Source: Pelargonium tetragonum
Taxonomy: Eukaryota; Streptophyta; Magnoliopsida; Geraniales; Geraniaceae
Direction: 5' to 3'
NCBI GenBank assembly: GCA_036897445.1
Contig: JAYMTL010000006.1
Span: 124,001-188,000, forward strand
Length of the DNA stretch: 64,000 bases
Shown piece by piece: positions 13,991-26,900 of the stretch (the stretch's first letter is position 1; each line of letters opens with the position of its first letter). The translations under genes were made by a program, and so were the position numbers. The notes below the pieces were generated by a model, which had not been told where the DNA came from, did not search any database, and saw nothing but the letters and a program-made list of their open reading frames with translations.

Positions 13991-16900
13991 GGGTGCTAAC
14001 CCCGATTTAAAGAAAACGACTGCTTAGCTTTAATTAAGTAGATCAAATATCCAAAAATTCTCATAACTTGAAATAATACAAAAATCCCTCCATTTATAGA
14101 TTTGACTTCGCCCCCCGGTTAGGAAGCGGCTTAGTTGGATAATAGTCTTTCTTTATTTAGTCCTTATCGGATTTTGTAGCATAAAGATACCCTTTTTTGT
14201 ATTGCCTCACTTACTAAGTTAAGCCCCTTTTTTCTTAGAGTCTCTATTCGTATAGTAGTGACGAAATTGAGATTCTAGTCAGTCTCGGAGATGTAAGCTA
14301 AGTCCCGTTCCTTTTTTTAAGGAGTCAGAACCTCTTGGGGGCTCTTTCCTTAGGTTTACTTGTTCTAAACTTTTCCACTTCAATCTAGGCATTCAACCCT
14401 AATAAGGAAGAGCCTCAAATTCTAGTACTAGTAAGAGAATTTTTGGTGCTGCTTATGCTTTGATATTCCTTTTGAGAAAGGGAATGAAATCTAGGATCAT
14501 TACATACTCACTTCTAATTCTAAACAAAGGAATTCCCTCAAAATCCAGGAGAGAAGAATACTTTGATTATTAAGGACCTATCCTTTTAGTATGTTTAATA
14601 TACGAAAATACCTACTCTGTAACCCCGTGGATAAACAACGGAAAACCCTGATTTATCAAGACCGAACTTAGTCTAGCAAGCACTTGGTTTTTATAACTAA
14701 CAAGAAAGGGGAAACTTTTATACGAAATATGTTCTTATTTTAGTGTGATCTCCAACTTGAAGATAGTTAGAGAAATCCTTTACAACAAACAAGTATTAAG
14801 TCGCCATTGGATTTACATATCCCTACAAGCCGCATAGGCATTAACTCTATAAGAAAGCTTACTTTTAAGAATTTTAAAGCTAACCCCTTATCCAATTATC
14901 TATCGGTATTGCGGATTTCCTTTACCAAGCAAGATCCCTTTTCTTTATTTTGTATACACGGGAATCCTGTAGTCTAATAAGGGACACTCTTAATAATTTT
15001 TGATAAACTCTGTTATAACCTTTCCAAGATTATAGGAAGAAAATTCTCTATTTACTCCATTCTTTATATACACCCCTAGCTTTTTTAGGAAAGTTTCCCC
15101 TTCCAAGGCTGTTCCTAGGTTCTTTTAGGACATAATAAAGCATACGCCGTATACAAGGGTTCTGTTCTTGAGGAAGTAAAGGGCACAATAAAAGCAGAGT
15201 AAGATAAAAAAGTTCATTTAGGCGAGTCTTTTCGTTTTGTGAAGTTGGTCTTAGTTAAGCTTAAATTTAGAATATACAAATAAAGCGAAATTATTCAGAT
15301 TTAGGCAATACAAACACTTCTTTCAAAAAATGTGGTTTAAAGTCCCTACCTGCTTTGGTTATTACACAAGTCTTTTTGCCTTTTTAGCAGTTCCTTTTTG
15401 CAGAACTAGCAGTAGACTTGGGGAATTCTACCACTTTCAAGGTACCCGTAACTTTTTCGTAATTTGGAAATATCAAATGTCGAGATCCATTTTAAAGTCC
15501 TTATTCTTTTCTAGTTCCCGAACCTAATAAAAGAGGCCTTGGCTATAAAAAAGGGTTTGCCTTCTCTATATCTCTATAGTAGGTAGGGATATATAACTAG
15601 AACTTTCTTAGATTTTTGAGGAGTTTTATAACTCTACCCCAGGCCTCTAGATAGGAAATTTAGAAAAGAGCTTGGAAAAATTTTCTAGAATATACGTTCT
15701 TTAATAAATAAGAAATTCTAACAGGATTGAAACTCTATTTTTGTGCAAAAAATTACACGATATAAAATTCCTAGGGGGGGTACCCTATGTATTAGCTTTT
15801 AAAGGCCGTAGTACCCTAAAAGGGGTCGTGCGAAAGGGAGTGCCCACATCCCGGGAATCTACCGAACACTAAAGCACTGCTGGAAACTCTTGAGATAGAA
15901 AATAATAAAGAACAAGGCTCTAAAAATAAGATAATAATATATAGTTATCGACTTCAATCAAGGGGGTGTGAAGTTACTAATTACAAGCAATTTACAAGTT
16001 TGGGCTGTCAAGTCATTTTCTTTTCGGGCTTACGCTCCTGCCTACAAACAAGGATACTAATAGCAAGGTACGAAGTCCTAAGAAGAACTCTAGAATTTCA
16101 AGTAGTTCAACGAGGATTGCCGCTTACCTAGAAGGTAAGTCTAAAAATTGCTTACAAAAAAGGGGAATCCTTAAATCTTTCAAAGATATAAGGCTAACTC
16201 CTGTCCCTAACAGTAACAAACTAAAACAAAAGGAATAAGACTATAACTCCAATACTTCCTAATAAGATAGTAGGAAATGTCTATGGGCTAAACAATAAGA
16301 ATAATCCGCCCCTAAGAGTGCCAAAAAGATAGTTCTAGTTTAGAGTAACAGTATGATACAGGATAAGGTTATTAAGGCTCAGAAAAGTAGTACAAGTTCA
16401 AAGACTCAAAAGGGTGGTCCGCTTTTCTTTTTAACAAAGGGCTAGACCTAGAAAGAGTTGAGTTTAAAGTTTAAAGTAGTGACGGGAATTTGACAGGCCT
16501 ATTAGAGAGTTTTTGCAATTGGGTTTCTCCTTAGAAGTTTAAGTTGAAGCAGTAACTATTAGAAGGGTTTTTATGCTTTCAAATTTCATTTACTGTATAT
16601 AATATTCTCTTTTTTGCATACAAATTTCCTACGATTCTACATACTTTCTATTATAGGAAAAGGTAACTCCTGTATCAGAAGGAGGTGTTTCTTAAAAAAT
16701 GGATACGAATTTCAAACTATGACTCAAATGAAAAAGAGCTATCACTCATGCAGAATCTTTGGCTAGCTTATCGTGATTTTCTTTTTGTGTAGCATTTCCT
16801 TTCTTAGGCTTTTTTGTAAACTGTTTATTATAAGTGTGTAATATTAGTACCCTTTATTCCAGAATTTCTTAATATTAATGTAGCTAAGTTATTTAAAGAA

Positions 16901-17139
16901 AGGAGTTGCCCGTGCCCTTGTTTCCAGGATTTCAATGAGTTCAAGTCAAGATAGTAAAAGAAAAAGAGAATTCTAAAGCAACATTAGGAGATTCTGAGTT
17001 ATAAGGGGCCTTATTTATGAGCCTGACCACCTATATTATGCAGGGTTTCAAACTAAGGCAGGGCTGTAAAAAGTATGATTATGACAAGGGGAAGTTGCTA
17101 AAACCCAGTTTCTACTTAACCTTTTGAAAAGCTAATGTA
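13991..17139. other. gene-free stretch
   Basis: No gene recognised. A 65-codon open frame at 15330-15527 has a mixed, unremarkable composition and no known motif. No tRNA, repeat or hairpin stands out. Confidence 0.65.
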
Positions 17140-17415
17140 ATGGCCAAGACTAAGAGCCATAAGAGCTTAATGGAGTTTTCCTTTGATTATGAGGGAAAAA
17201 CCCCTGATTCTTTAAAAGCTCTCCGGAAAGGGATTAAAACGGGTCCCACGGGGTTCCGTAAAGTCACTTTATATAAAAAGAAAAGGGATGTATTTGTATT
17301 AGGCTTGTGCCTAGGAAATCTTACCCTTTTATTTAATTTAAACATCTGTGGCTCTGTTCTAAATTATAAAGTGCAGAATTTAACAAATCTTTATTCCCTT
17401 TTAGCGGGTTTCTAA
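17140..17415 (+). CDS. possible small basic protein, unrecognised
   Basis: This ATG-initiated frame of 91 codons is one of the few that look like protein. The first 50 residues are balanced and basic, starting MAKTKSHKSLMEF, with GKTPDSLKALRKG near residue 20 and a KKKRD cluster near residue 48. The last 40 residues become hydrophobic and asparagine-rich and look like run-on noncoding translation. The first half is richer in G and C than its surroundings. I recognise no family. No ribosome-binding site, promoter or neighbour gene supports it, and an open frame of this length is expected by chance several times in this window. Confidence 0.2.
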   Translation: MAKTKSHKSLMEFSFDYEGKTPDSLKALRKGIKTGPTGFRKVTLYKKKRDVFVLGLCLGNLTLLFNLNICGSVLNYKVQNLTNLYSLLAGF

Positions 17416-18446
17416 GGAACGAGGCTACGGTGTCAATATAGTAGGTAAAATCCCAGCTATCTATTACAATCTTACTAGTTTTAAGTTATTAGGAATAATT
17501 ACTAAGAAACCCCGAGGAAGTTCATCAACCAACATTTTTCTAGTAAAAGTACTTGCTTTAGAGTTATGTAAGCTAGTTTTTTACGTAAAAAGCATCCTAA
17601 TTCCTTACTTAAAAAATCAAAGTAAAAGGGGTTTTAAATGAATGTAAGGAGAGCCCCTAGTTTCCTTTTCAGGATCCGCTAATTTTCTTGTTTCATTCTA
17701 AGGGATAGAAAGTCTGACTACAGGGTTCCATCTAACAAAGGTAAAGTCTAAATAAGAATAAGAAAAGGAAGTCTCGTCTTGATCACTCCTAGCCAATCGA
17801 GCCCGGGGTGTATCATAATTCTAAAAAGGTAGACCCTTTTCCGACTCTTGCGCTCCTAACTTGTCTAATTGGAATAAAGGTAAATACTGAATAAACATAG
17901 GAAAGATTAATTCTAAAAGCCTAAAACTATACAACCTTCCTACATACTTAAACTAGCAATATAAGGATATTCTAGACAGCAATTTCAGCCCTTTTCTATT
18001 TGATATGTATTCCTTTTTGTTAGTCTTTTAGAAGATTTACTTAAAGAAGTCTAATTTAGGGTTTCGGATATAAGTAACTTAGGAACCTTAAAGTATGAAT
18101 TTCTTTTTTGCTGTTTTGTATGCTATAGCTTTGAAATAGGCTCCTTATCTCAAGACTCTTCCCTGTCTTTACTTTTTAATCGTAAGGGTTTCCATTGGAA
18201 ACCCCTTAAAAATCAAAAAAGGAGTGCCTTTCTTACAAATAGAAAATTCTTAGGAAATAGATACTAACTCTGGGGATTCCGCGTAAGAGCTGCCTAACAA
18301 ATCCTGCAAGAATCGAATTTCTTAGGGAAGAGAAAAAGTAGGTGAGTTGTTTTTGTGTTCCTTTGTTGTTTCCAAGTTTCCGAGCATTTTGGAAATAAAG
18401 CTAATGTCTAATGTAATGAATTTCCAGTTTTCTAGTAATTAAACTT
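17416..18446. other. gene-free stretch with an inverted repeat
   Basis: Nothing coding is recognised. It contains the inverted repeat at 18184-18207, listed separately. Confidence 0.65.
18184..18207. repeat. short inverted repeat (hairpin)
   Basis: AAGGGTTTCC is followed after a three-base ATT loop by GGAAACCCCTT, giving a ten-pair stem with one bulged C. It has no T-tract placed as in a bacterial-type terminator. No gene lies next to it, so its role is unknown. Confidence 0.6.
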
Positions 18447-18461
18447 TTAATTACATTACCT
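18447..18461 (+). repeat. dispersed 15-base motif, copy a (exact)
   Basis: Exact TTAATTACATTACCT. It is one of eight dispersed copies in the window, six of them exact. The flanks are not shared with other copies. Role unknown. Confidence 0.85.
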
Positions 18462-21422
18462 TCCTTGGTGGTGTCCCTGTGTAAAGGTTCACTTTATGCT
18501 AAGACTATCCTGCATTTACCTCCCTTCGCTGCGCTACAGTTGGATGGATTCCCTACCATATAAGGCTTATTCTTTTATGATAAGAGCAGGGAGCTTAATA
18601 AAAAGATACACTAAATAACTCAGAAACCTAAAGTCATAATCCAGAAAAAAGGGTATCTCGGAAGCACGATTAGAGTTACATTATACAAAAAGCCAATCTT
18701 ATAGTTTTTTAACTAAAAAGTAATCAGGCAAGAAAGGGAAGACTTCGCTTTTAGCAACACTATACCAAAACTAGGGTGACTTTTACAGGATAAAGATTGA
18801 GAATTCTAATATAATTGTAATAAATACACGACTTTTTATGCTGACAAGTATCACTGTAAGTAAGTCCTTTTAATTCAATCTGAAGCTTGCTGCTTACTAG
18901 AAAAGCAGTTTCCTAAGAATAACTTAAGACCTTGTTTATTAACTTGATCGTAAGTAGGACTTCCTTTTTACGTTATTTTTGAAAAGTTACTCGTACTTTT
19001 TGGGCAGGGTTGACATCAAAAAAATACAAAACACTGTACCTATCCTTCGTTATTCTACTGGAGTTAACTAGTCTGGACTGCTCTTGTATTCCGCACTCCC
19101 GTGTCATTTTAAAACAAATGAAGAAGAGTAAAAGATTTTAGATCCTTGTCCTTTTTTCCAATAACGCGAGGCACTATCTTAAATATAGAAAGTTATACCT
19201 GTTATCAGGCAGATTGGGAGTCTGGTGAAAAGTCTTGCTTGTGAATTATAGTGCAGTGTATCTATTTTGAAATCCATTAAGAGAGTTATACAAATGTTCG
19301 TTGTTTCTTATCATAAGAGTACTCATATTTTGGCTTGACTTCGCCCCCTTTCCTATATCACATTAAAGATTTTTTTATCTTATACCAAGGAATGCCTATA
19401 CAAAAAAGGTATAAAAGTAGATTCAGCTTCGAAACAAGAGCATTTGTAACATCCTTTAGTAATTTATAAAAAATATGCTTCTTATAATTCCTGTATATAA
19501 ATTCAACTTTAGTATATTCAGAGCTGCACATAATGTAGTAAAACTAACTAGAACTGGCACATAGAATTCATCTTAATCTAATAAATCTAGGGTTAAGCAC
19601 GCTTTCTCTCAAAAATTCCAAAAGATACTTGCTCTATAAAAATTTGTATTAGAGCTCTATAGAAGGGTTTTCGGCTTGTAAAATTTTAAATCTTGTAAAT
19701 TTAAATAGTCAGTGCTTTTCCTATTAGGTTTCCTGAAATTGCTATGCTTAGTAAGGACTTGGAAGATTGATAAAAGTATAAGAACAGAATCTAGTCTAGT
19801 ATTCCTTTTAGCACGGATGTCTTAATTCTTAATTGTAAATCCTTTTTTTGAAATAAAGCATGACAAAGGTTATCCTTCAAATATCTTATACAAGAGAAAC
19901 TCGAAATGTGTACTATAATAAGGTTTTTTTAGTATAAAATATTAATGGAATTCTAGACCCCTTTCGATGCTAATGCAAAAGTCCACGAATTCCTTGTGTG
20001 CTCTTTTTAAGTAACATACTAGACCTGTTTAGTTACCACCTAGTTACCGTAAAAACAAAAGACCTTAATTCTATCGTAACACGGGAGCGCTTTATCTTTA
20101 TACTATACATACTCCGAAACTTTAGACTTTGGTAAGACCTAAAAAAGCTCAGCAAATATCCCAAGAAATTTTTTCGGAACCCTAAAATAAGATATTCTAG
20201 CATAAAATCGCACGCACCCAATCCTCTCTTATCTTAAGATTGATTGTAAGCATTCCTTTTTTTAGAACAGCGACAAATACTAAATTTCTATAAGTCCTTT
20301 ATGAAACAGGAAGACTTTTCAAGAAATGCTTTTTATGATACTACCCATTTAGTAAAATAAAAAAGAAATTAGAAACAATTAAAAAACTACTTCTTATACT
20401 GCCCGCTTTCTTACCTCTGAATACAAATTAGAGTCTTTTATTACTTTTGGGATACACTCTCGAAACAAAAGCTATGAAGTTTTTGTTCCTATGAGTTTGA
20501 TTCAGCTCGCTCTTAATCATACGTACAGTTTGCTTAGTACGAACTAAGAAGTATGCTCCTGCTTTTGTAAAGCTCCTATGAGGCTCTGTAAATAAGTATA
20601 TAAATCCTGTAGGCTTTATATCTCTCTAGTTTTCAAATTTTCTTCCACTACTTTGTTTTAAGCTAAACTCTTGTGTAAGTTCTGCAATTTTAAATAAAGT
20701 AATTCCCCTTGTTAGCAAACCGACCTGGTTAGTTAGAACAAAAAACCCACTTAACTCGTAAACTCTTTTCTAATAGAGACTCTTGTTCAAGTAAAACTAG
20801 AAAGGGGTATTTTAGATCTTTTTGAATATTACTCGCATAAAGGTAATACGCTTTGAACCATATCCTAATATTTACCTCGGAAAAGAATTGAATACTTAGT
20901 AGCAACTACAGAAGGATCCTTTTTATGGAGGTCCTGTCATAATAAAAGAAATCCGGAGCTTTGTACTCTAAGCTTTGACCTTTGACTTTTTCAAGTGGAT
21001 ATACTCTTTAATAAAGCTGCTCGCTTTTCTGTTAGTAAGTTTCCCCCTTTTTGAACCTCCTTAACAAGCCGGTTTTTAACTAAGCTTGCTTTATTTTAGT
21101 TAAACCTCCGTAGTTATGAATTTATACGTTTCCAGTAAATAAAAGTGAGATAGGTCTGATACTACCCAGGGTGTGACTTATTTCTAAGATAGCGAGCTTC
21201 GATTTAGCCTCGTCCAGGGTCTTTACCTACTCCCCTGGAAAATCTTCTTTTTTAAAGGATTGAATACTGGTAATACAGGGGCCTCCCTGAGTCTTAATTT
21301 AGATAAAGTTACGTAAAATTCTAATTCTATCTTATAGCATACCCCTAAACCAGGTTACTTGGATTGAACAGGAAGCCGCCTCTTTTTTTCCTTTTCTTAC
21401 TTTTTGGAAAATATAAGTAATA
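18462..21422. other. gene-free stretch
   Basis: No gene, tRNA or repeat recognised. The minus-strand open frame at 20033-20221 (62 codons) is a chance-length frame with no known motif. The 300 bases at 20041-20340 were used for the hand count of dinucleotides: TG 6, CA 15, CG 9, TA 32. Confidence 0.65.
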
Positions 21423-21437
21423 AGGTAATGCAATTAA
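21423..21437 (-). repeat. dispersed 15-base motif, copy h (14 of 15)
   Basis: The plus strand reads AGGTAATGCAATTAA, one substitution from the reverse complement of the consensus. It lies 542 bases before an exact copy in the same orientation (21965-21979). Confidence 0.75.
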
Positions 21438-21964
21438 GTAACTAAATCAAGGCAGTCTATACCCTTTTTAAAAGGTTTTTCTAGTCACAGCTAAGTACAA
21501 ATAGGTTAAGTTAAGGAAAGACTTTTTTATGGACAATAAGTCGGGAAGTACTCCTTTGTTTTTTTGTATTGAGCGGAGTTTGAAGTTCTATTAATCCCGA
21601 AGTGTTAGTAATAAAGTCAAGGGAAAAAGAGTAAAACGCTAACGATTAGGCAATTTGGACTAAGGAATCTCGTACAAAGGTATTTGTATAGATACTTGAA
21701 CTCTAGGTAAATTTCTTTTATTTAACAGATGTTCCTAGTTCGTAAGGCTTTCTTATATTCCCCAAATCCAATGAAGTAAGTTACAGTTGGGTATTGGTAA
21801 AGCGATTTTATTCCCTTTCTTTTTTACAAGGTATTGGGGCTTTCACTAGTGATTTCAAGTCCTTACTTCTGTCTAGTACGTTCCCTAAAAATCTTTCTAA
21901 AGATAGGAAGTAAGGTATGCTTTGTTTTGTAAAGATCCTTTTAATAATACCGAGTTTCTGAACA

Positions 21965-21979
21965 AGGTAATGTAATTAA
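21965..21979 (-). repeat. dispersed 15-base motif, copy b (exact)
   Basis: The plus strand reads AGGTAATGTAATTAA, the exact reverse complement of the consensus. It is followed by GGAAGG on the plus strand. Confidence 0.85.
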
Positions 21980-23956
21980 GGAAGGTAGAGTCTTTTTGGT
22001 CAAGGAAATTGTAATTGAAGTTTTTTATTGAAATGACTTAAAAATTTGGTAATATCTAAAGAGTATCCTTTCTTCCTGAATTTTAAGTTCAAGAAGCTTT
22101 GAAGAGATAAGGAACCTAGTTTGTTTCCTTATTTTTTATAGGTTTCTGATTAAGGAATTCTTAAACCAAAGCACTATCTTTCTAGGAAAAGTACTTACTT
22201 CTATATAAAAATCAAGTAATAAAAACCCAGGGTTTCTTAATTTAACTTAAAAGGAATAATCTTAAAAGAGAGTTTAGGAAGCATCCGTTAGATATTGAGA
22301 CTTGAACTTGCGGTTTCTAGGGATTCTATATCCATTTTGCCTTGAATGAAAGAAGTCAACTAATAGACAACTTTTTAGGATTTCTCACTAAGGATCTTCC
22401 TATATACTATAGAGTAAAGGGTAAACCATATCTTTTACTAATGTATTTTAATTATTTCCTTTTTTGGAATCCTAATACTATACAAGGGTTATAGGTAGCA
22501 AGAAGAAGTTCCTAAGACTCATAAGAAAGATGGAATTCTTAAAAAGTCTAATTTTTAGTTTATTCCTTTGAAATCTAAGTAAGGGGATAGGTAAGAGAAG
22601 GCTTTTTCCCTAAAATGAAAGGGCGTTTTTAGTAGCATGAATTAAAGTAGGCAGTTATTACAGAATTCTAGCAGGATTCCTCTCACTTCATATCCGTTCT
22701 GTAAGATATAGCGTCGAGATGTACGAGGTTTCCAATAGGCCTTTTTAGGACCTCCAATATTGTTTTCCCTGTCTATGCACACACTCAGGCTATAGTTTTA
22801 TAAGCAAGTAGAGAACAAGCTTTAATTTCATTAAATATTCATACGGGTCCTAAATTTCATTTATAAAATAAAAACTATATCCTATGGTTTCCCTATCTCC
22901 ACACTCAATTAAAGTATCTAATACTTTGTTAAATTGCACTTTTCAAGGCTTTTTCTCATAGTGAGGGCACTTGGTCTTTACTTTGTACGCGAGTACTTAA
23001 CTAGTACAATAAGATTCCTTGTGTATGAATTCAAACTTATTTTAAAGGGTTTGCCCTTTAAGGCTATAACTAAACACCCAAAAACTTTAAAGTAACTCAA
23101 TACAAGAAAAGACCTTACCCAAGATTACCCAAAGTCCTCTAGATCCTTTAGGGTCGATTTCGCATAGACTCTTTTTGTTATGATCCGAAAATTGACTTTT
23201 TATAAGGTTTAACTTATGGGTATAAACCTCCCGATCGTACGTAACTTTAAAAAGTTGTAAATTAACGTGCTTTAAACAAAACTTAATTTGATACGTAACT
23301 ATGGGGCTTGTACGATTCTAGAATTACTCTTAATTTGCCTTAGTCTTTCTAATACAGTAAAGGCCCTAAGTATCCTCCTGTTAAAACTCTTTGTTTATGG
23401 CGCAATCCTGTAAGTATAAATCTCTGGTATAAGCTTGTGAAAACCCCTTTTTCTTTAGAGGCCTTTCTCCAGTAATATTCGAGGGCATGAAAAAGACAAA
23501 TTTAATGGAAGAATCGCGGCACTTTGACTTCATAAAGGGGCTGTTTGCTCAAGTAGCAAAAAGGGTTCTACAAAGTTTAATTGAAAGAACTGTCGAATTT
23601 TCATACAAGCAGATTTGAAGTTAAAGCTATTTACATTATTTTATTTCAGTGACAAACAAGACAGTAACTTATAGCAATTTTCAGATGCAGGAGATCCCCT
23701 TTTTAAGTCAGAAAGAGAAAGCAAACGAGTTATGGGTATTTGCCTGTTTTATAAAAAAACTCCGTTATAATATTTGTTTTGTAAAATATCTCTTAGACGA
23801 GTACCGGACGGAACTTCCACCTCGATGCTTTATTAAGACTTTATGGGTGAGAATACTCTTAACTTATGCAGATTTAAACCCTTGTAAATACTGAGGGAAT
23901 CCGTTATAATTCTATATCCTTATATGGTATGGGTTAATTCAAACCTAGTGCACCGT

Positions 23957-23969
23957 TATATATATATAT
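23957..23969. repeat. TA dinucleotide microsatellite
   Basis: Six and a half alternating TA units, uninterrupted, followed by a T tract. Confidence 0.85.
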
Positions 23970-26900
23970 TTTTTCTAAGCAAAAGCTTTCATCACATACT
24001 TAACTCACAAAACTCCGGCAGCTTGCTTCTATAGGGAGGATATCCACTTATTTGAACAGAGTACTATTACCACCCAAGAGTATGCTTTTACTATATAAAG
24101 ACTTCTAAAGGACTCCCTCTTATGAGAAGGTCGAGGTTCTTTATTTCCCCGCTTCGGGAACACCTAATAAAGCATATATATTTAATCTCAGGATTTCTCC
24201 AAAGGCAATCCTTTTTTGATAGTGAATACCTCTTAAACTGCGGGTTGTCTCTCTCATAGTTACAGCCATTCTAAAACTCTAAAAGTACTGCATAAGTAGA
24301 AAGGTCAAAATACCAAGATAAAGCTTTTTTCAATTAAAAACTAATAGAACACCTAAGCAGTGGAAAACGAAACTCCGGGTCTTTTTCCTTTACTTTGTAG
24401 AAGCACTTAAAAATGGACTGCCGTTACAAATATTTTAATCGACTCGCTCAAGAATTTCTTTTGAGTCTTACTTACTTCTAGCGACTAGGTACCTAGGCAG
24501 TATTAATACACAAGCCTCTATCAAACTGGATTTCCTAAACAAAAAGTACTTAAAAGTAGGTTGTGGCAATATAACTTTTCGGGAAATACCCTTATTTACA
24601 ATGTTGCTATTTTATCTCCCAGCAACCTTTTGGTTATTCTTATCTTATATGGACTAGCAGTAACTTGTGTTGATATAACCAAAGCGCCCGAGTTTTCAGA
24701 AAAAACCTATAAGGTAAAGTTTGAATCTTTTCTCTCTAGGGAAAGATAAATGGGTATCTTTGGCAATAGGCAAGGAAGCAAACAGCCCAAACGGATAAAA
24801 TAAAGAAGGGCTTATCTAGTAGAAAGAATAGTAGAAGGTAGGTTTTTAGGAGTCTGATAGAAAACTCGAAAAGTACAAAATTAAGGGTATAAAATGACAA
24901 GTAAAAACACATTCTTATAAAAACGGGTTGGTTCTATTACTACTAGCGAAGAGTTAGGGTGCTTTAATCACCTATACCGTGCCTCTCAAACAGAACTAGA
25001 GATTTTTGGGATTTTTAAACCCCGTAAAAGTAAAAGGAGGGCTAAAGATTAACTTCTTAAGCAAAAGAGCCTTTATCTACTTACTATCTATAAAGGGGAA
25101 CCCCCCAAAAAAACAGGGATTACTTTTAATGTTAATCCTAAATCGAGCTTGTGTACTAAATTTTTGGAGGTTTAGGAATGGGGTCCCTTGTGGTATATTT
25201 GAACTTTTTCTAAGTAGGTATAAAAAAGACCCCCTGAAAACCCAACACTAATAAGGAATTTAATAGGGTAAGGCCTAAAATACGCAGCTCTTGAATACAT
25301 AAGTATACCCTATCAGAGAGCTCTAAAAAGCTTTCTTTAAAAGAAGAGGGGTCGAGGCATATAAAATACGTAAATTTGGAAATCTTTACCTACTAAACTA
25401 ACTACGTTTAGCTCTGTAACTCCTATTTTTATATTAAAGCTCTAGGTTCGAAGCGAAGAGTTTTGGAAGGGAGACTTTGAATATCTTGGCCAGGGTTGTT
25501 TATTTCTTTTATTTAGGTTGCCTACAAAAATCTTTTTAATTCTACCTACAAATCAGGATTAAGTAGTAGAAAGGGAACAGTAAAAAAGAAATAAGGTTCT
25601 TTTAGAACCCTGCCGAGTAAACAAAAACAAAAGAATAAAGAATATTGCATTACTAGGAAAACTTCCTAACTTCCGAAGTACCTAAAGAATCAAATTCGTA
25701 GTAAAAAAAGGGCAGGCTATTACGGATTGCGTCATTTCAAAAAGAAAATAGGCGAGCCAACTCACAAATTAAAAGTATAGTCTCCTAAGTTATATAGAAA
25801 ACCCTTTTTGTATAAAGTTCGGCCGTTTATTAGACTAAAAAGAGCTTTTATTGACTTAATCTTATCAGGATACGTCCGGTATTTTTGGTTTACATTAAAA
25901 GTTTTTAGCCTATACTTGGGCAGACCCCGTAATAAATGAAATAAACCAAAGACCAAGGAATACTCGTACTGAAAAAAAGTAGATGCAATACCTCGTATCG
26001 TACTGCTTATGACCCATAGTGATTAGAGATGGTAAATACTATTTTAAGATCTAACAAAGTTTTTTAAGAATTGCTCATCTTCCTTATTATCAAGACAAGA
26101 TTTAAATCTCGAACCGTTACATTTTGTTTATTATTTCAGAGTGATATATAAACCCCGGCAAAATGCTAAAATTTCCTAACCTCAGTTACTTTTTCGAAGA
26201 CAAGTTGAAGATCTATTTCGTGTAACTGATAAAGCTAAAACTTTTTGGTATGTTTTAGTTAGAGTAAACTTATAAGATTTCGTAGTAAACCGGTAAAGAA
26301 GTTTCGTTTGAGAATGTTAAGCAATCCCTTTTTTTCATTTTTACAGGGAAAGATTTTTAAGAGAGTCCCTCCAGTTCATTAATTTTAGGATATAGTGTGC
26401 TAAGCGTAGGGGCCCGCTCCTATATCTGTAAACTTGTAATTCCTAGATCGTACTTAACGAAATCCTTTCTAAAACAAAGTGAAGCTACCGAATTAGAAGT
26501 GTATTTAAATAGCAAAAGCCTTCCTTCTCGATTCTGTGCAAAGGTGATAAAATCTAGATTTTGTTACGATTCGAGTCCACTATTGTACGACTCTTTACAG
26601 AGCTGTGTTATATACTAAAGTCCTCCGATTAGGGACACCCCGAGGTTACTCGCTTAATTCATTTTTGCGAGAAAGTTTATACCTTATTAATGATTAATGC
26701 GGTAGTATTTCGAACTCTTGCCCTTCATCAATTAGTGCTTTGTATTGCTGCGTAATTCCATAGTGAACAATGAAGTCTCTAAAGTTTTCAAATCCCGGTT
26801 AAGCCACCTTTTATCTTATGCAAGGGGCGCCTTTTAATTTAAAGTGGGGCTAAAATATAGACAAGAATTTCTATAAGGATTTCCTTTATAAACAAGGAGC